Part shown: positions 1 to 10,322 of the stretch, piece by piece
Layout: every line of letters begins with the position of its first letter
How positions within the stretch are numbered: position 1 is the stretch's first letter
From: Ipomoea triloba
Taxonomy: Eukaryota > Streptophyta > Magnoliopsida > Solanales > Convolvulaceae
Length of the DNA stretch: 64,000 nt
Direction of reading: 5' to 3'
Assembly: GCF_003576645.1 (NCBI RefSeq)
Contig: NC_044916.1
Coordinates: 11,627,149 to 11,691,148 of the forward strand
Translations under genes and position numbers: made by a program
Notes under the pieces: model-generated
What the model was told of the DNA's origin: nothing
Databases searched by the model: none
The model's input: the letters and a program-made list of their open reading frames with translations, nothing else

Positions 1-481
1 AGCGGATGACTGGATTAGACTAAAAAAGCCAATCAACAACTCTAATAAAAAGTCAAACTTGAACCCCGTCATGTGTAGCAGGAAAGGGAAACAAAAAATG
101 GGATAATAAAAAAATATAAGAAAGAAAACATGTAAATATATATTTTTTAAAGGGTATTATTGTAAATATTTTAATTTCTTAATCATGCATAAATATTAAG
201 GAGTAATTAATTATTTACTATTAATTTCATGATTGAAAACATTACACATTTACACTAATAAATAAAAGTTGTGCACCAAATTACTAATAAATATTAAATA
301 CTAATTAATTACTACAAGGTGAATTATATTTAAAATAAAAAGCACAATGTTTAAACTTCAAATGCTTTTAAACTTATACAATTAAACATTATAATATCTT
401 AATATTTGCATAACATAATTCAAAGAAAGGTGAATGTCTTTTCTCCTTTAGCCCACTTCTTAGGTACACATAGATGTTTCC
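1..481. other. AT-rich intergenic sequence
   Basis: No gene is visible. The stretch is very AT-rich. Bases about 421-455 resemble an internal part of the 228-bp LTR that follows (both contain ATGTCTTTTCTCCTTTAG), so a fragment of a related LTR may lie here. Read on the minus strand, bases about 455-480 could continue the LINE reading frame found to the right. Confidence 0.6.
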
Positions 482-486
482 AAGAT

Positions 487-714
487 TGTTGGAGGATGAT
501 AGGAACGAAGCTGCTGAGAAAGGTGACAAGTGAGAAGGGTGTTAATGTCTTTTCTCCTTTAGTCCATTATAACTGCAATCTCTTGTTGCTGTATATATAC
601 TGTACTTCCCACTAGCTTCTTATTCATTCATTCACTCTGTAATCTTCCATTGCAACTAATACAACATTTCATAGTTCTGTTTCCCTCTTGCTGTGAGTGT
701 GATCAAATCCAACA
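487..714 (+). mobile_element. Solo LTR, 228 bp, TGTTGG...CCAACA
   Basis: The segment begins TGTTGGAGGATG and ends CAAATCCAACA, the usual TG...CA ends of a plant LTR with inverted TGTTGG/CCAACA termini. The 5 bases AAGAT stand directly on both sides (482-486 and 715-719), a 5-bp target-site duplication. No internal sequence is present, so this is a solo LTR. The same 228-bp LTR, with the same right-hand flank, occurs at 18868-19095, where it is preceded by a purine-rich tract. That sets its orientation as plus. It sits inside a LINE reading frame. Confidence 0.85.
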
Positions 715-3033
715 AAGATTTCCAATGAATTCCCCTATTCGATCTTCCACATCCGCTCCACAGCTCCACCAAAAAGAATTCATAATAGATTCAATTTCCT
801 TAATGAGCCCTATGGGTAGGAGGAAAACCCCCATGGCATATGAAGGGAGAGCCTGAACAACAATTTTCAATAGGATTTCTCTACCTACACTAGAAAGGAA
901 TCTATGGTTCCATCCTTGTATACGGTTGACTATTCTTTGTTTGATGAAGCTCAAGATTTCTTTCTTATTTTTGCCAATTATCATGGGGAGTCCCAAGTAA
1001 TTCCCATTTCCATCACTGCTTTTGACTCCCATAATTTCCTCCATTGTTTCCTTCACTTCATCATTCACATTTCTGCTGTAACTTAGGGAAGATTTGTCCA
1101 TATTTATACACTGACCAGAAGCCACAGAGTAATCACTGAGGAAATGTTTTAAATTTGAAGCCTCTTGAGCATTTGCCTTAAAGTAAATATAACTGTCGCC
1201 TGCAAAGAACAAATGGCTAATAGGTGGTGCATTCCTAGCAACTTTTATACCATGTAGTTTACCCATTTGTTCATAGCTTCTAATCATAGAGCTGAAACCC
1301 TCCGCAACAATAATGAATAGATAAGGGGAAATAGGATCACCTTGCCGAATTCCTCTTTCTGGTTTGATTGGCCCTATCTCATCATTTTTATTGATCGAGA
1401 ACGAAGTAGTCCATTGTGGTCACACATTCCATCACAAGATTCACCCAACATTCTTCAAAGCCTAGTTTTAGCATTATTCCACGCAAAAGAGGCCATTCCA
1501 ATCTGTCATATGCTTTGCTGATGTCAAGCTTCAACGTTGCATATCCTTCACGACCTTGAGTTTTCCTTTTTGGGAAGTGTTGCATTTCAAAGGCCACCAT
1601 AATATTATATGTTATCAATCTTCCTGGCACAAAAGCACTTTGATTATTTGAGATAATATCTTCAAGAAGAACTTTTATCCTGTTTGCCATTGCCTTAGCA
1701 AGAATTTTGTAAGCCATTGTACACAATGTTATCGGTCTAAGATCAGCCATGATTTTCGGAGCAGACTCTTATCAGGATGCATTCCGAACATTGCCTTTTT
1801 AATCTCATCTCTAGAGAATCTCCTCAAAAGAGCTATATTCTGATTGTTGGTGATTTTTGGATTAAGGCAGTTTATCACAGGTGATTGTTCACCAACAAAA
1901 CTAGTAAAGAGCTTAGTAAAATAGTCTCTCATAAGATCATTTAACTCAGCCCCTTGATTGATCCAGACTCCGTTCTGATCTCGAAGCTTTGTGATATAAT
2001 TATTCCTTCTTCTCTGTTTAACAGCATTGTGGAAAAATCTGGTGTTGTTGTCTCCTCCTTGGTACCAAAACAGTTTCGCTTGTTGCTTCCAAAATTTATT
2101 CTATTTATTTAGAAGCCTTATGTATTCCTTTTGAGCTTTCAAGAATTCCAAAACTCCTTGACTATCAGTTCTAGACCTTAAACGCCCAAGTTGAGATCGG
2201 AGGTGGTCAATTTGAGGTTGTAGATTTTTGTTGAAGTCCTTACCCCACTTCTAGATTTCTTGGCTACATACTTCAAACCGGTCGCAGAGATTAAGACCCA
2301 CTGATATTTCCAAACTTCGAGACATAATCTCCCGGCATCGAGTTTTCTTTAACCAACAATTCTCAAATTTGAATTTCCTATGTTTCCTTACTCTAACCGA
2401 AGACAACGGCCATAGAGCAAGCGGGAGATAATCGCTGCAAGCTGCTTCAAAGGATTCTGCCCTAGCTTCGCTAAAGAGATCCAACCACTGGTTGTTTACA
2501 AGGATGCGATCAAGTTTTTCACGGACCCAATTCACGGTGCCTCTTCCTTTTTCCCAAGTATATTGATAACCCTTGAACTCAAAATTCCTAAGACCACTGT
2601 AGTTGATAGCTTCACTAAAACCTTGGATGAGCCATTGAGGGTGCTGAATTCTGCCCAGTTTCTCACTTTGGTGTAGGAGGTCATTAAAATCTCCCATTAG
2701 AATCCAAGGTAGAGTGTACTGGTCCGACAGGTGCTTTAGAAGATTCCATGAGTTTTTCCTTCTGATTCTCTCCGGGCAACCATAGAAGCCAGTGAAACGC
2801 CAGGGGGGAATAGAAGTTTCTGATTTAATGGATGCATCAATGTGGTTTCTAGAGAAACTAAGAATATCCAATTCCACTTCTTTTTTCCAGATGATTGCTA
2901 ATCCACCACTTAAGCCAACACTATCCACTGTAAATAGAGTCTCAAAACCCAAGGTAACTCTTATCTTCTCCATGGCAGCTGAATTGTTGCGGGGGTTGTC
3001 GAGCCCCCGACAATTCCAGGAGATAATACTCAT
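703..3033 (-). pseudogene. LINE ORF2 pseudogene (endonuclease + reverse transcriptase), copy A
   Basis: On the minus strand it starts with ATG at 3033 (MSIISWNCRGL, the usual start of plant LINE apurinic/apyrimidinic-type endonucleases). SGGLAIIW, GDFNDLLH and a DRILVNN-type motif follow. Reverse-transcriptase motifs come after that, including LRPITLC, KILAKAMANR, SAFVPGR and KAYDRLEW. The FADD catalytic box reads FAGD here, so one catalytic aspartate is lost. Frameshifts and stops separate the pieces at 2251-3033, 1729-1932, 1388-1750 and 703-1287. Compared with copy B, 70 bp near 2990 (encoding the METR motif) and 151 bp near 1760 are missing. This element cannot make active enzyme. Confidence 0.9.
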
Positions 3034-3690
3034 TGGTTAGGATAGAAATGTAGAGGTTGGCGGATAGTAGTTATAAATGCAGGATACAAAAAAAAAAGAT
3101 GATAAAAGATATGTAAAAACAGAAGCAAAGGAAAAGCTTGTTACATGAACAAGAGGGATTAGTTTGTTACTTGAACCAGGGGGGATTTCATCAGGAAGAA
3201 ACAGACAAGATGCTGCAGAAGTCCTAACAAAGCTATTTTCCAGTAAAAGTTCTCAACTGAAACTGCTAGACTCGGATGGGGAATTGACCTCCAAACGACC
3301 GAAGACGCCGAACGGAAACTACATCTCTACTATCATCAGCAAGGGGAGATTGACTAGACACGAAGCTCCTTTAGACGGATTTACATTCCGGTATGTCGGT
3401 GGCGGAAACAGATGGCGGACTCCGGTAGAGCAGAGTTGGTTAGGCAGCGATGGGAGAAAAATAGAACTCGGCTGCTATGACTCCGGCTAATAGGGTTCGG
3501 CTGTATTCAGTTTTTGGATGCAACCGGAGAAGTCATTATAGCTTACATTTAACTCATCGGAGGAAGTTGCTTCAGGCGGACGGCGGCGAGGGAGGGAGGG
3601 AGGGAGTATCACGGTAGCGACGACTCTAGGCTCAAGAAACCAACAGTGGCACAAGGCTCAAGAGAGAGAATTCTCAACACTAAATCCATT
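715..3690 (-). mobile_element. LINE (L1-type), copy A, inside a Copia LTR
   Basis: A plant L1-type LINE on the minus strand, 3' end at the left. It carries a degraded endonuclease/reverse-transcriptase ORF2 (next entry) and a GC-richer 5' leader (about 3040-3690). That leader has CTCTCTC-type sequence but no recognisable ORF1, so ORF1 is deleted or unrecognisable. The 3' end of the coding region is interrupted by the solo LTR at 487-714. A second copy lies at 19096-19988 plus 27065-about 29370. I cannot fix the 5' boundary precisely; 3690 is where LTR-like sequence seems to resume. Confidence 0.75.
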
Positions 3691-4613
3691 TTTTTGTGAA
3701 GTTATTCTCAATTTTGCCTTATATATGTTTCTTTAATTTTCCTTCTCAACTACCATATATGCTTGCTTTAGAGTCACATTAAATCCTTCATCATGGTTTA
3801 ATTACTTTATATGTGAAGTGTTTCATCTTCTGAAATTATGTAATGCAGATATGAACCAATTTAAAGTGCCAAAATAAGTACACAACTGAATTTGTTAACG
3901 CAGTTGGAGAACACCTCCTAATCTGTGGGACCACGCCCAAAACTTTTTCACTAAAGCTCAACCCGATGGTTTTTACAATTACAAGGTTAAATGAATTACA
4001 AAACTAGGTCTACCACCTATTTAAACATTAACCTTATAAAACAACTTTATGAAAAAGTTACACGTACAGTTTGAACTAATTCTACCAATTAAACAAACTG
4101 TAACCAACCTTGATTTTAACACAACTTGTACTGATATTACTTGGAGCTGATTTCTCCGGATTGTACACCAATCTTTCCCAGTAATTGAAGTTTCTTCGCA
4201 GCACCTTTCAGGCTATATATATGTATATTATTGTCTCTGAAACTTCAATTGTATTCCTTGTGCGATAGCCTATTTATAGTGTTGGATCCATAGCATTGAA
4301 TCCTTGATTTTTGGAAGCATGAAGCCACGCTGCCATGTTCTCATGTATTCATGTATTCCTTTTTCCTTTCTGAACTCTTGTTGCGCCACATGCTAGACAT
4401 ATATTAATTTCCTATTTGCTCTTCATTTATCCACTTTCACACATACACAATTTTGCATGCATTTCCCATACACATCACACGTACACAATTTTGAATGCAT
4501 TTCCCATACACATTTTATTTATATTTTATATCATAGGTTTGTGTTTGATATTTCATGCCAATCCACTTGCATTATTTAGAGTAATGGACCTACGTATAAT
4601 TAATATACTAACA
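3690..4613 (-). mobile_element. Part of the 3' LTR of a SIRE-like Copia element
   Basis: Read on the minus strand, the segment starts TGTTAGTATATTAATTATAC at 4613, directly after a GGGGGAGAT polypurine tract. That is the arrangement of polypurine tract and 3' LTR in SIRE/Maximus Copia elements. A near-identical copy at about 29370-30280 ends at the same base but is followed by unrelated sequence, as expected for the outer edge of the other LTR. The left (3') end of this LTR lies beyond the nested LINE and was not found. Confidence 0.65.
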
Positions 4614-4725
4614 ATCTCCCCCTTTGGCATAGGATAATCAAACACATACGTTGTAGTTCTCCTCCTCAATTTATAGTTCTCCCCCTCAACATATAGTTCT
4701 CCCCCTTTTGAGAAATCATTGCCAA
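4614..4725 (-). promoter_or_regulatory. Multiple polypurine tracts of the SIRE-like element
   Basis: On the minus strand three to four purine blocks follow one another: AAAAGGGGGAGAACTATA, TGAGGGGGAGAACTATA, TGAGGAGGAGAACTACA and AAAGGGGGAGATT, the last abutting the LTR start TGTTAG. Repeated GGGGGAGA tracts before the 3' LTR are characteristic of the SIRE/Maximus lineage. The tract primes plus-strand DNA synthesis. Confidence 0.7.
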
Positions 4726-4856
4726 AGGCAATAACGTAATCAGTAGGAAGCACAGATGAGTACATAAATCCAACCAATAACATGCAACCAATAAAATGTA
4801 GATTGGTCTAGGAATATGATAGAGGCGTTGTAGGGATGAGACTATAGCATTTAATC

Positions 4857-5035
4857 GCACTGGAAAGCTTTCACACCAGAAAACTCGAAGGTCCTTTGGA
4901 GCCTAAGAAGTACTGGGTAGCCCTCTTCCAGTGAGGCATAGTAATTATACACTAGAAAGCTTTCACGCCGGGCTGTTCTAAGGATCTTTTCAAACCAAAG
5001 CAGTCACCGGGTAGCCATCTTCTAGGTATGCAAGT
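4857..5035 (-). repeat. Two-copy tandem repeat, about 92 bp unit
   Basis: The segments at about 4857-4940 and 4950-5035 are diverged copies of one another. Both contain AGAAAGCTTTCAC or GGAAAGCTTTCAC, a GTAGCC segment and a TTCTAGG/TTCCAGT end. They lie in the untranslated stretch between the env-like ORF and the polypurine tracts of the SIRE-like element. Confidence 0.6.
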
Positions 5036-5307
5036 TCTGGGAAGACATATGCAAAGATTTATAATAATGTAACAACCAGAACAGTGTAGGAGGTAAACTG
5101 AGTGGCGAGAGTTGCACAATAGCCAATATGACTGATAACAGGCAATTTTTATTTGGAATTTGGAAGAAGTAAGTAGAAACAGGCTCCAAGGAATATGAGC
5201 AGAGTGCAACAGAACGAATCTACACAATATTAATCACATGCACTAGATGAATTATTTGCAAACATCAATGCTACTACTAAAGAACGATATTACCGTATGG
5301 CCGATGA

Positions 5308-6557
5308 TTAGGAGTGCGGGGACTGGTCTGAGGAAGAACTCGCAGACTCGGAAGCAATAGCTTTGTCATTCGGAGACTGGCCATCACTCTCGATGGTACC
5401 AAAACCTTTTAACTTCAATAGCAGACTTCGGACTTGAAGTTCCCTATCAACCAAATCCTTACGCAGAGTAGAGATCAAGCAAAGTTCTTTTTCTAGAAAC
5501 TCAATAGCGAGCTCCCCACAATTTACCGAAGACGATGGTCCTGCAGTAACAGCATTTCTGGACAGACCTAGGTCATCAAAGTGTGAACTAGAAAGGAGCC
5601 ATTGATCAAACTTAATGGGCACAGGATGGGCTTCAAAGTATTCAGAGGTATGCTTCTAAAATCCTTGCATGTCAAGTAGACCGTAAATCGAATTAGGTAG
5701 AACCAGGTCCTTTTTACTAGCTTTGCCATTTCGAGCATCAACAATTTGGTCAAACAAAAGCAGACCGAGATCGAAGCTGACACCGGTGTCAATTTTAAAT
5801 AGAAGAGCAACCATCTTTTTAGTGACATATTTGTGGTTCGTGGAGGACATCCAATTTGAAAACGCAATCTTGTGCAGAAATGCAAAGAAGGAAGTCAAAT
5901 CTGAAGCCTTAATGGAGTCTTTTGACACCCAATACGTAGCATGACCACCTGTCAACCGTCTGGTTATTTCATGCAAGTCTTTATCAAAGTAGTCAGCATA
6001 GCCCGGGAGTCCATAGTAAGCATTAATTATCCGTGGACTGAATTCATAAAAACGACCCCGTACATACGCTAATCTGGCATTGGTCAATTCAAGCACTAAG
6101 TTTGTATAAAACTCAAAGACAACATCCCGGACAACCCGCTCCACCTTGGTAACAATTTTAAATAATTTTGCGGTCTTAAGGGTCTCGACAAAGTCAGTGC
6201 GAGAGCCAAAACTGTCAATATCCAACCTCCGTTGGTGGATAAAATTTCTGGCAGAGAATGTCTCCAACAGGAAATTTAATGAGGAACAATAAAAACTGTA
6301 GGAGAAGGCACAAAAAACCTTGTGCGACACTGCGACGTATTGTGGACATCTATGGAATCACCGACACTTTCATCAAACTGTTCCACTGGTTCATCGGAGT
6401 CGGAGCGACGAGAGGGAGGCTTCACGGGTGATGAAGAGGAGGACCGAGGTGAGGCCCGACGGGGAGCCGTGTGCGGCTGCGGAGTGTGGAGTCCGACTGG
6501 TGAACGGTAGCCAGCCGGCGGCGGCGTGGCAGCACGGTGGTTTCGGTGAGGTGGCAT
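5308..6557 (-). pseudogene. SIRE env-like / 'putative plant transposon protein' pseudogene
   Basis: The minus-strand reading starts at 6557 (MPPHRNHRAATPPP), with a proline/serine-rich N-terminus. A frameshift follows between about 6276 and 6330. It continues as a globular domain with FYTNLVLE, RGRFYEFSPRIINAYYGLP, an ASDLTSFFAFLHKI stretch and NSIYGLL, then a charged coiled-coil-like tail (ELCLISTLRKDLVDRELQV). One in-frame stop lies at about 5656. The central domain matches the family annotated as putative plant transposon protein or envelope-like protein, found as an extra ORF downstream of pol in SIRE-type Copia elements. The position between pol and the polypurine tracts agrees. The function in such elements is unproven. 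This copy is broken. Confidence 0.7.
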
Positions 6558-6976
6558 TGCGATTCGTAGGAGCAGGTTGAAGCCGACAGAGGAGGGTGGC
6601 TGAGCGTTGCGGGGCAGGAGGGATTCCGCGGTGGAGCGTTGCAGCGTGAGAGAGTGCGAAGGAGCGGAGGGGTTTTTTGCGGCAGAATCGGGGACGTGAA
6701 CAGGTTGGTGGTGGCTGAGGCTGGGTGTGTGAGGGCATGGCGGTGTCGGCTGGGGTTGGTTGGCGAGGTGGAATCCGACGAAGAAGGGTGGTGGCGTGTT
6801 GTTCGTTGCTGTGTAGGAGGGAGGTGGCTGAGGCAGGAGGTGATCGACGGTGGCTGTGGAGTGTCGGCGGAGGTGTGTTGCGTGATCGGTGAGGTAGGGA
6901 GGTGGCAGGTTGGAGGTTGGTCGGTGGCTGGCTATGGTGTGTTGGCGGCGGTGCGTTGTGCGCTGCTGTGTAGTAT
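6558..6976. other. GC-rich spacer of the SIRE-like element, left of the CACTA insertion
   Basis: A GC-rich stretch with many GGTGG/GGCGG words and open frames on both strands that look like composition effects. It continues across the CACTA element into 10415 onward. It probably belongs to the region between pol and the env-like ORF. No domain was recognised. Confidence 0.5.
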
Positions 6977-6994
6977 CACTACACCAAAAAGGTT

Positions 6995-7440
6995 ATTTAG
7001 AGGCGGTTAATTTATTATTTAGAGGCGGTTTACAACCGCCACTAAGTTGTTTAGAGGCGGTTCTTCAACCGTGTCTAAATAGTGTGTCGCGGAGGATTTA
7101 GAGGCGGTTTTAGACAAGTGTGGGAATTCTTGACCAGCATTGCATTTAGCGGCGATTTTATTACCGCCTCTAAAAGTGATGTATTTTACCTTTGCTTTTA
7201 GCGGCAGTTTCAAACCGCCTCTAAATATATCTATTTATTTGTTCATTTAAATCTTAGTGTCGGTTATTAAGTGTCGCCAAATATTTATCTTTATTTATTT
7301 TTAAAAATTCTAGTGGCGTTTATTAAGTGTCGCTGACTATTTATCTTTATTTATTTTTTAAAATATTAGAGGCGGTTATTTTAAGTGTCGCTAAATTATT
7401 TTTTGTTTTCATAATTAAGTGTCGCTAAATAATTATTATT
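6995..7440. repeat. Left subterminal repeats of the CACTA element
   Basis: At least eight variants of TTTAGAGGCGGTT and AGTGTCGCTAAATA occur here in both orientations. Such arrays are the binding sites for the TNPA-like protein in CACTA elements. The matching right array lies at about 10205-10395. Confidence 0.8.
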
Positions 7441-7639
7441 TAATTATATTTCTTCAAAAATCTTCATATTCAAATGTGTATTGCAATCATAAATAAACTC
7501 TATGTAACATTCAAATAATAACATTCAATAATATTCGATAATACTAATTAATAGCTACTAATATTTGATAACAAGTGATTTTTTAGCACATTATTCAATA
7601 GTATTTTTTATAACAAGTGATCCCTGCAAAAACACAAAC

Positions 7640-7740
7640 TCCGCACATGACCAGTAGGCTACAAATAGGAGGCTGTCTTTGAGCTCCAAGCCTGCTACTC
7701 TGAACATTAGATGTGCAGCAACCAAACCTGCCAAAACACC
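7640..7740 (-). pseudogene. Exon-like island inside the CACTA element, unrecognised
   Basis: On the minus strand an acceptor-like TTTTGGCAG at about 7730 is followed by an open frame reading GLVAAHLMFRVAGLELKDSL and onward for about 40 codons. Base composition is higher in GC than the surroundings. It could be a second captured exon. I do not recognise the protein. Confidence 0.3.
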
Positions 7741-7819
7741 AAGTAATAAAAATAAATACTCTCTAATACATGAAATAACTTCAGCATAAATTTGAGTTCT
7801 TGGTTACATTTAATTTGGA

Positions 7820-7848
7820 TGGAATATATATATATATATATATATATT
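7820..7848. repeat. AT microsatellite
   Basis: A run of about 14 TA dinucleotides within the CACTA interior. Confidence 0.9.
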
Positions 7849-9639
7849 GCTAGACGAGCAACATTTTCCTTTTTGGCATATTCCAAGGAATTGAAGAAAA
7901 TCCTAAGTTTCTTCAAAGTAAATACTCTCCTTAGCCTAAACATTCAGTCTCTCCATTCCACTTCTACCTTAGCACCCTTATGTTTCTAACTATCCATTTC
8001 ACATTGCACGCAGCCGTGGAATCTAAAATAGATAAGAATGCCAAAATCATAGTAGCCATCACAAAATCTTCCACAAATATGTTATTGCTTGCTTGTATAA
8101 TGATCTTATGTCTGTTCCATATGAATGAGTAAATCCTTGGGTGTTTTATGTCACTAATGACTCTAAAATTACATTATTAGCTTCACAAGTAGAGTATTTC
8201 ACAAATGAAAAGAATCAATCTTACCTGATGATTTGGAGAACCATGGCTTCACAACCAAATTAACACCAATTAAGCTAAATAGTTAATACACAAACACAGA
8301 GCAAAATTCAGCTACATAGCTAATACACAAACACAGAGCAAAATAATACAAACCAAGTTCATTTTGTTGCTTGAATGAACTCTTCGCCATCCCGTCTAAT
8401 TACTGCAACCTAAAAAGTTGAAAATCTTTTCATTAATTTCGAGTACCCAAACACAATCATAATGCTTCTAAACAAATTCATAACAGCAGCAAAGAGAACG
8501 AAGCACTAAACTTAGGTCTCTTGTAATTTCGGTATAAATTACATCTAAGTTTTGGGTTATCTAAGAAAATCTCAACAATCAATCAATGGAAAATACAAAA
8601 AGTATAACCAACCTAGAATGATCTGGTTGGAAGTAGATTATTTTTAGAATCGAGTGAGTTCTTGTACTCTAGCATACCTACACATCACATGAAAAAACAA
8701 ATTTCAATTTGAGTTCAGATCAAGGGTTAGTGATCTCAAATATCATATGTGCTTACTGCCTTGACCGGCAAAAGGTTACATTATATTCCTATGTGGGAAC
8801 CACATTTAGAAGGCAAATTTTATTTTATTTAAAACTCTTGTAGTTATGTATTCAAGATCTTTTCATCCCACAACAATATTCTCTACCTTGTAACCAAACT
8901 CAACAAGAAATTCTAAGACCTTACTACCAAAATCAATTACAACATTCCCTTTCAAACTGTTGAAAACATAAAGTACTAACCTTTTATAGGGAAAATGGAA
9001 CATTCCCTTTAAATTTCAAGGGCAAAGGCAACCTTTTATATCAAGAAACATCACATGCTCAATCACACCTGCAACACTCAATGCAAACAACTTACAATAG
9101 AGAATACTTGTCACTTGAAAGATAAAATGCAAATGCTCACACAAACAGCTAACTTGATATATTTAATGAGGCCATGCAAAATATTTATTCTCTATTTCCT
9201 GTTCACAGTGCATAACTGCATAAGACAAACAATTTAGAACCTCAAAACTCAAAAGACTCCAATTAATCTATATCAGTTAACCCTTAATGACATCAATAAA
9301 TGCAGATTAGTGATCAAGATTCCTCTACCAATCCCATTGATGAAAGATACCCACTGGTCTTCAATCTTGTCAAGAAGCCTCTCCCTAATCTTCTTCCTTA
9401 TAGTTATCACTACCCTCACATCCATGCAGAGGAACTGCAATTCAAAATTTTAGAGATTGGTCAATTGACAGTCACAATTTCAACTAAGTAACAAGACTAA
9501 CAAGCAAATCCTGGGCCGTTCTTTCCCCATATAATAAAAAATTACAACTAAAATAAGCTCAGCAAATTCATTTGAATCATCATCTCAAAGACTCATTAAT
9601 TTCAATTTTAACCTACTGACCATCATCAAACTGATTCTT

Positions 9640-9720
9640 CTTCGGTGTTGCAGGTGGATGCTGAATCCTAGGCGGACCTCTCCCCATCTTCTTATCTTTC
9701 AGCCTCACCTATACAAATTC
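9640..9720 (-). pseudogene. Second exon-like island in the CACTA element, unrecognised
   Basis: The minus-strand frame reads KDKKMGRGPPRIQHPPATPK and ends at a stop after FDDGQ. It lies downstream of the GTPase exon but does not match that family. It may come from another host gene. No function is assigned. Confidence 0.3.
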
Positions 9721-9814
9721 ACACACAAATATTTATTTATACAGTAACAATATATTGAATTGGGTTCATACAAGATGCATGAGTACATTTATAATCCAAA
9801 ATTCTTTCACATAC

Positions 9815-9933
9815 TTGCCCTCCAAGGTCCCAAAATACAAGTTTTGAATTTGGAACTTCAAGTCTTCAACACAGCCGATATTTATTCCGATAGTTGGAAC
9901 AATGTGATCAAGTAGAACGCCTAATGTTTTGCC
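9815..9933 (-). pseudogene. Captured exon of an ARFRP1-like small GTPase
   Basis: Minus strand, inside the CACTA element. After the acceptor TTTTTCTAG the frame reads GKTLGVLLDHIVPTIGINIG. After a small frameshift it continues NSKLVFWDLGGQ, ending exactly at a GTATGT donor. IVPTxGxNIG followed by WDLGGQ (the G3 nucleotide-binding motif) is the signature of ARF-family GTPases, and NSKxVFWDLGGQ is closest to ARF-related protein 1, which acts at the trans-Golgi. Splice sites are kept, so the piece was taken from genomic DNA rather than from mRNA. With only about 39 codons and a frameshift, it is not functional. Confidence 0.75.
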
Positions 9934-10322
9934 CTAGAAAAATTAGGGAAATTAAAGCAAAAACAAAATTCAGGGTGAACACGGTGGCAATTGGCGAGGC
10001 AGAGGTGGTGGCGATGCAGAGGCGCCACCGCACCATCGATTGATGTCTGGACCGGAGCAAGCCTGGTGGCGAGTGGTGGGTGATGGCGAGGAGCCGAGGC
10101 CGCGAGGCAGAGGCGTAGAGCTCAAGCGTTTTGCGATTTTGGGGAGCAAATCAAATGAAATCACTTTTTTCTAAATACATTTAGCATTAACAATTAACAA
10201 TAAATATTAATAATGGTAGAATTTTAGTGGTGGTTATAATGAACCACCACAAGTAATTGCCACTAACAATTAATTATTTAGGTTTTCATATTAAATTAGC
10301 TGTGGTTTTTATAACCGCCTCA

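Noticed and set aside
3164..3490. Plus-strand frame of 108 codons, also open at 28836-29162
   Set aside because: Antisense to the LINE leader; the two copies are duplicates and differ by amino-acid changes without sign of selection.
6639..7010. GC-rich plus-strand frame of 123 codons
   Set aside because: Open because of base composition; runs into the CACTA end and has no recognisable motif.
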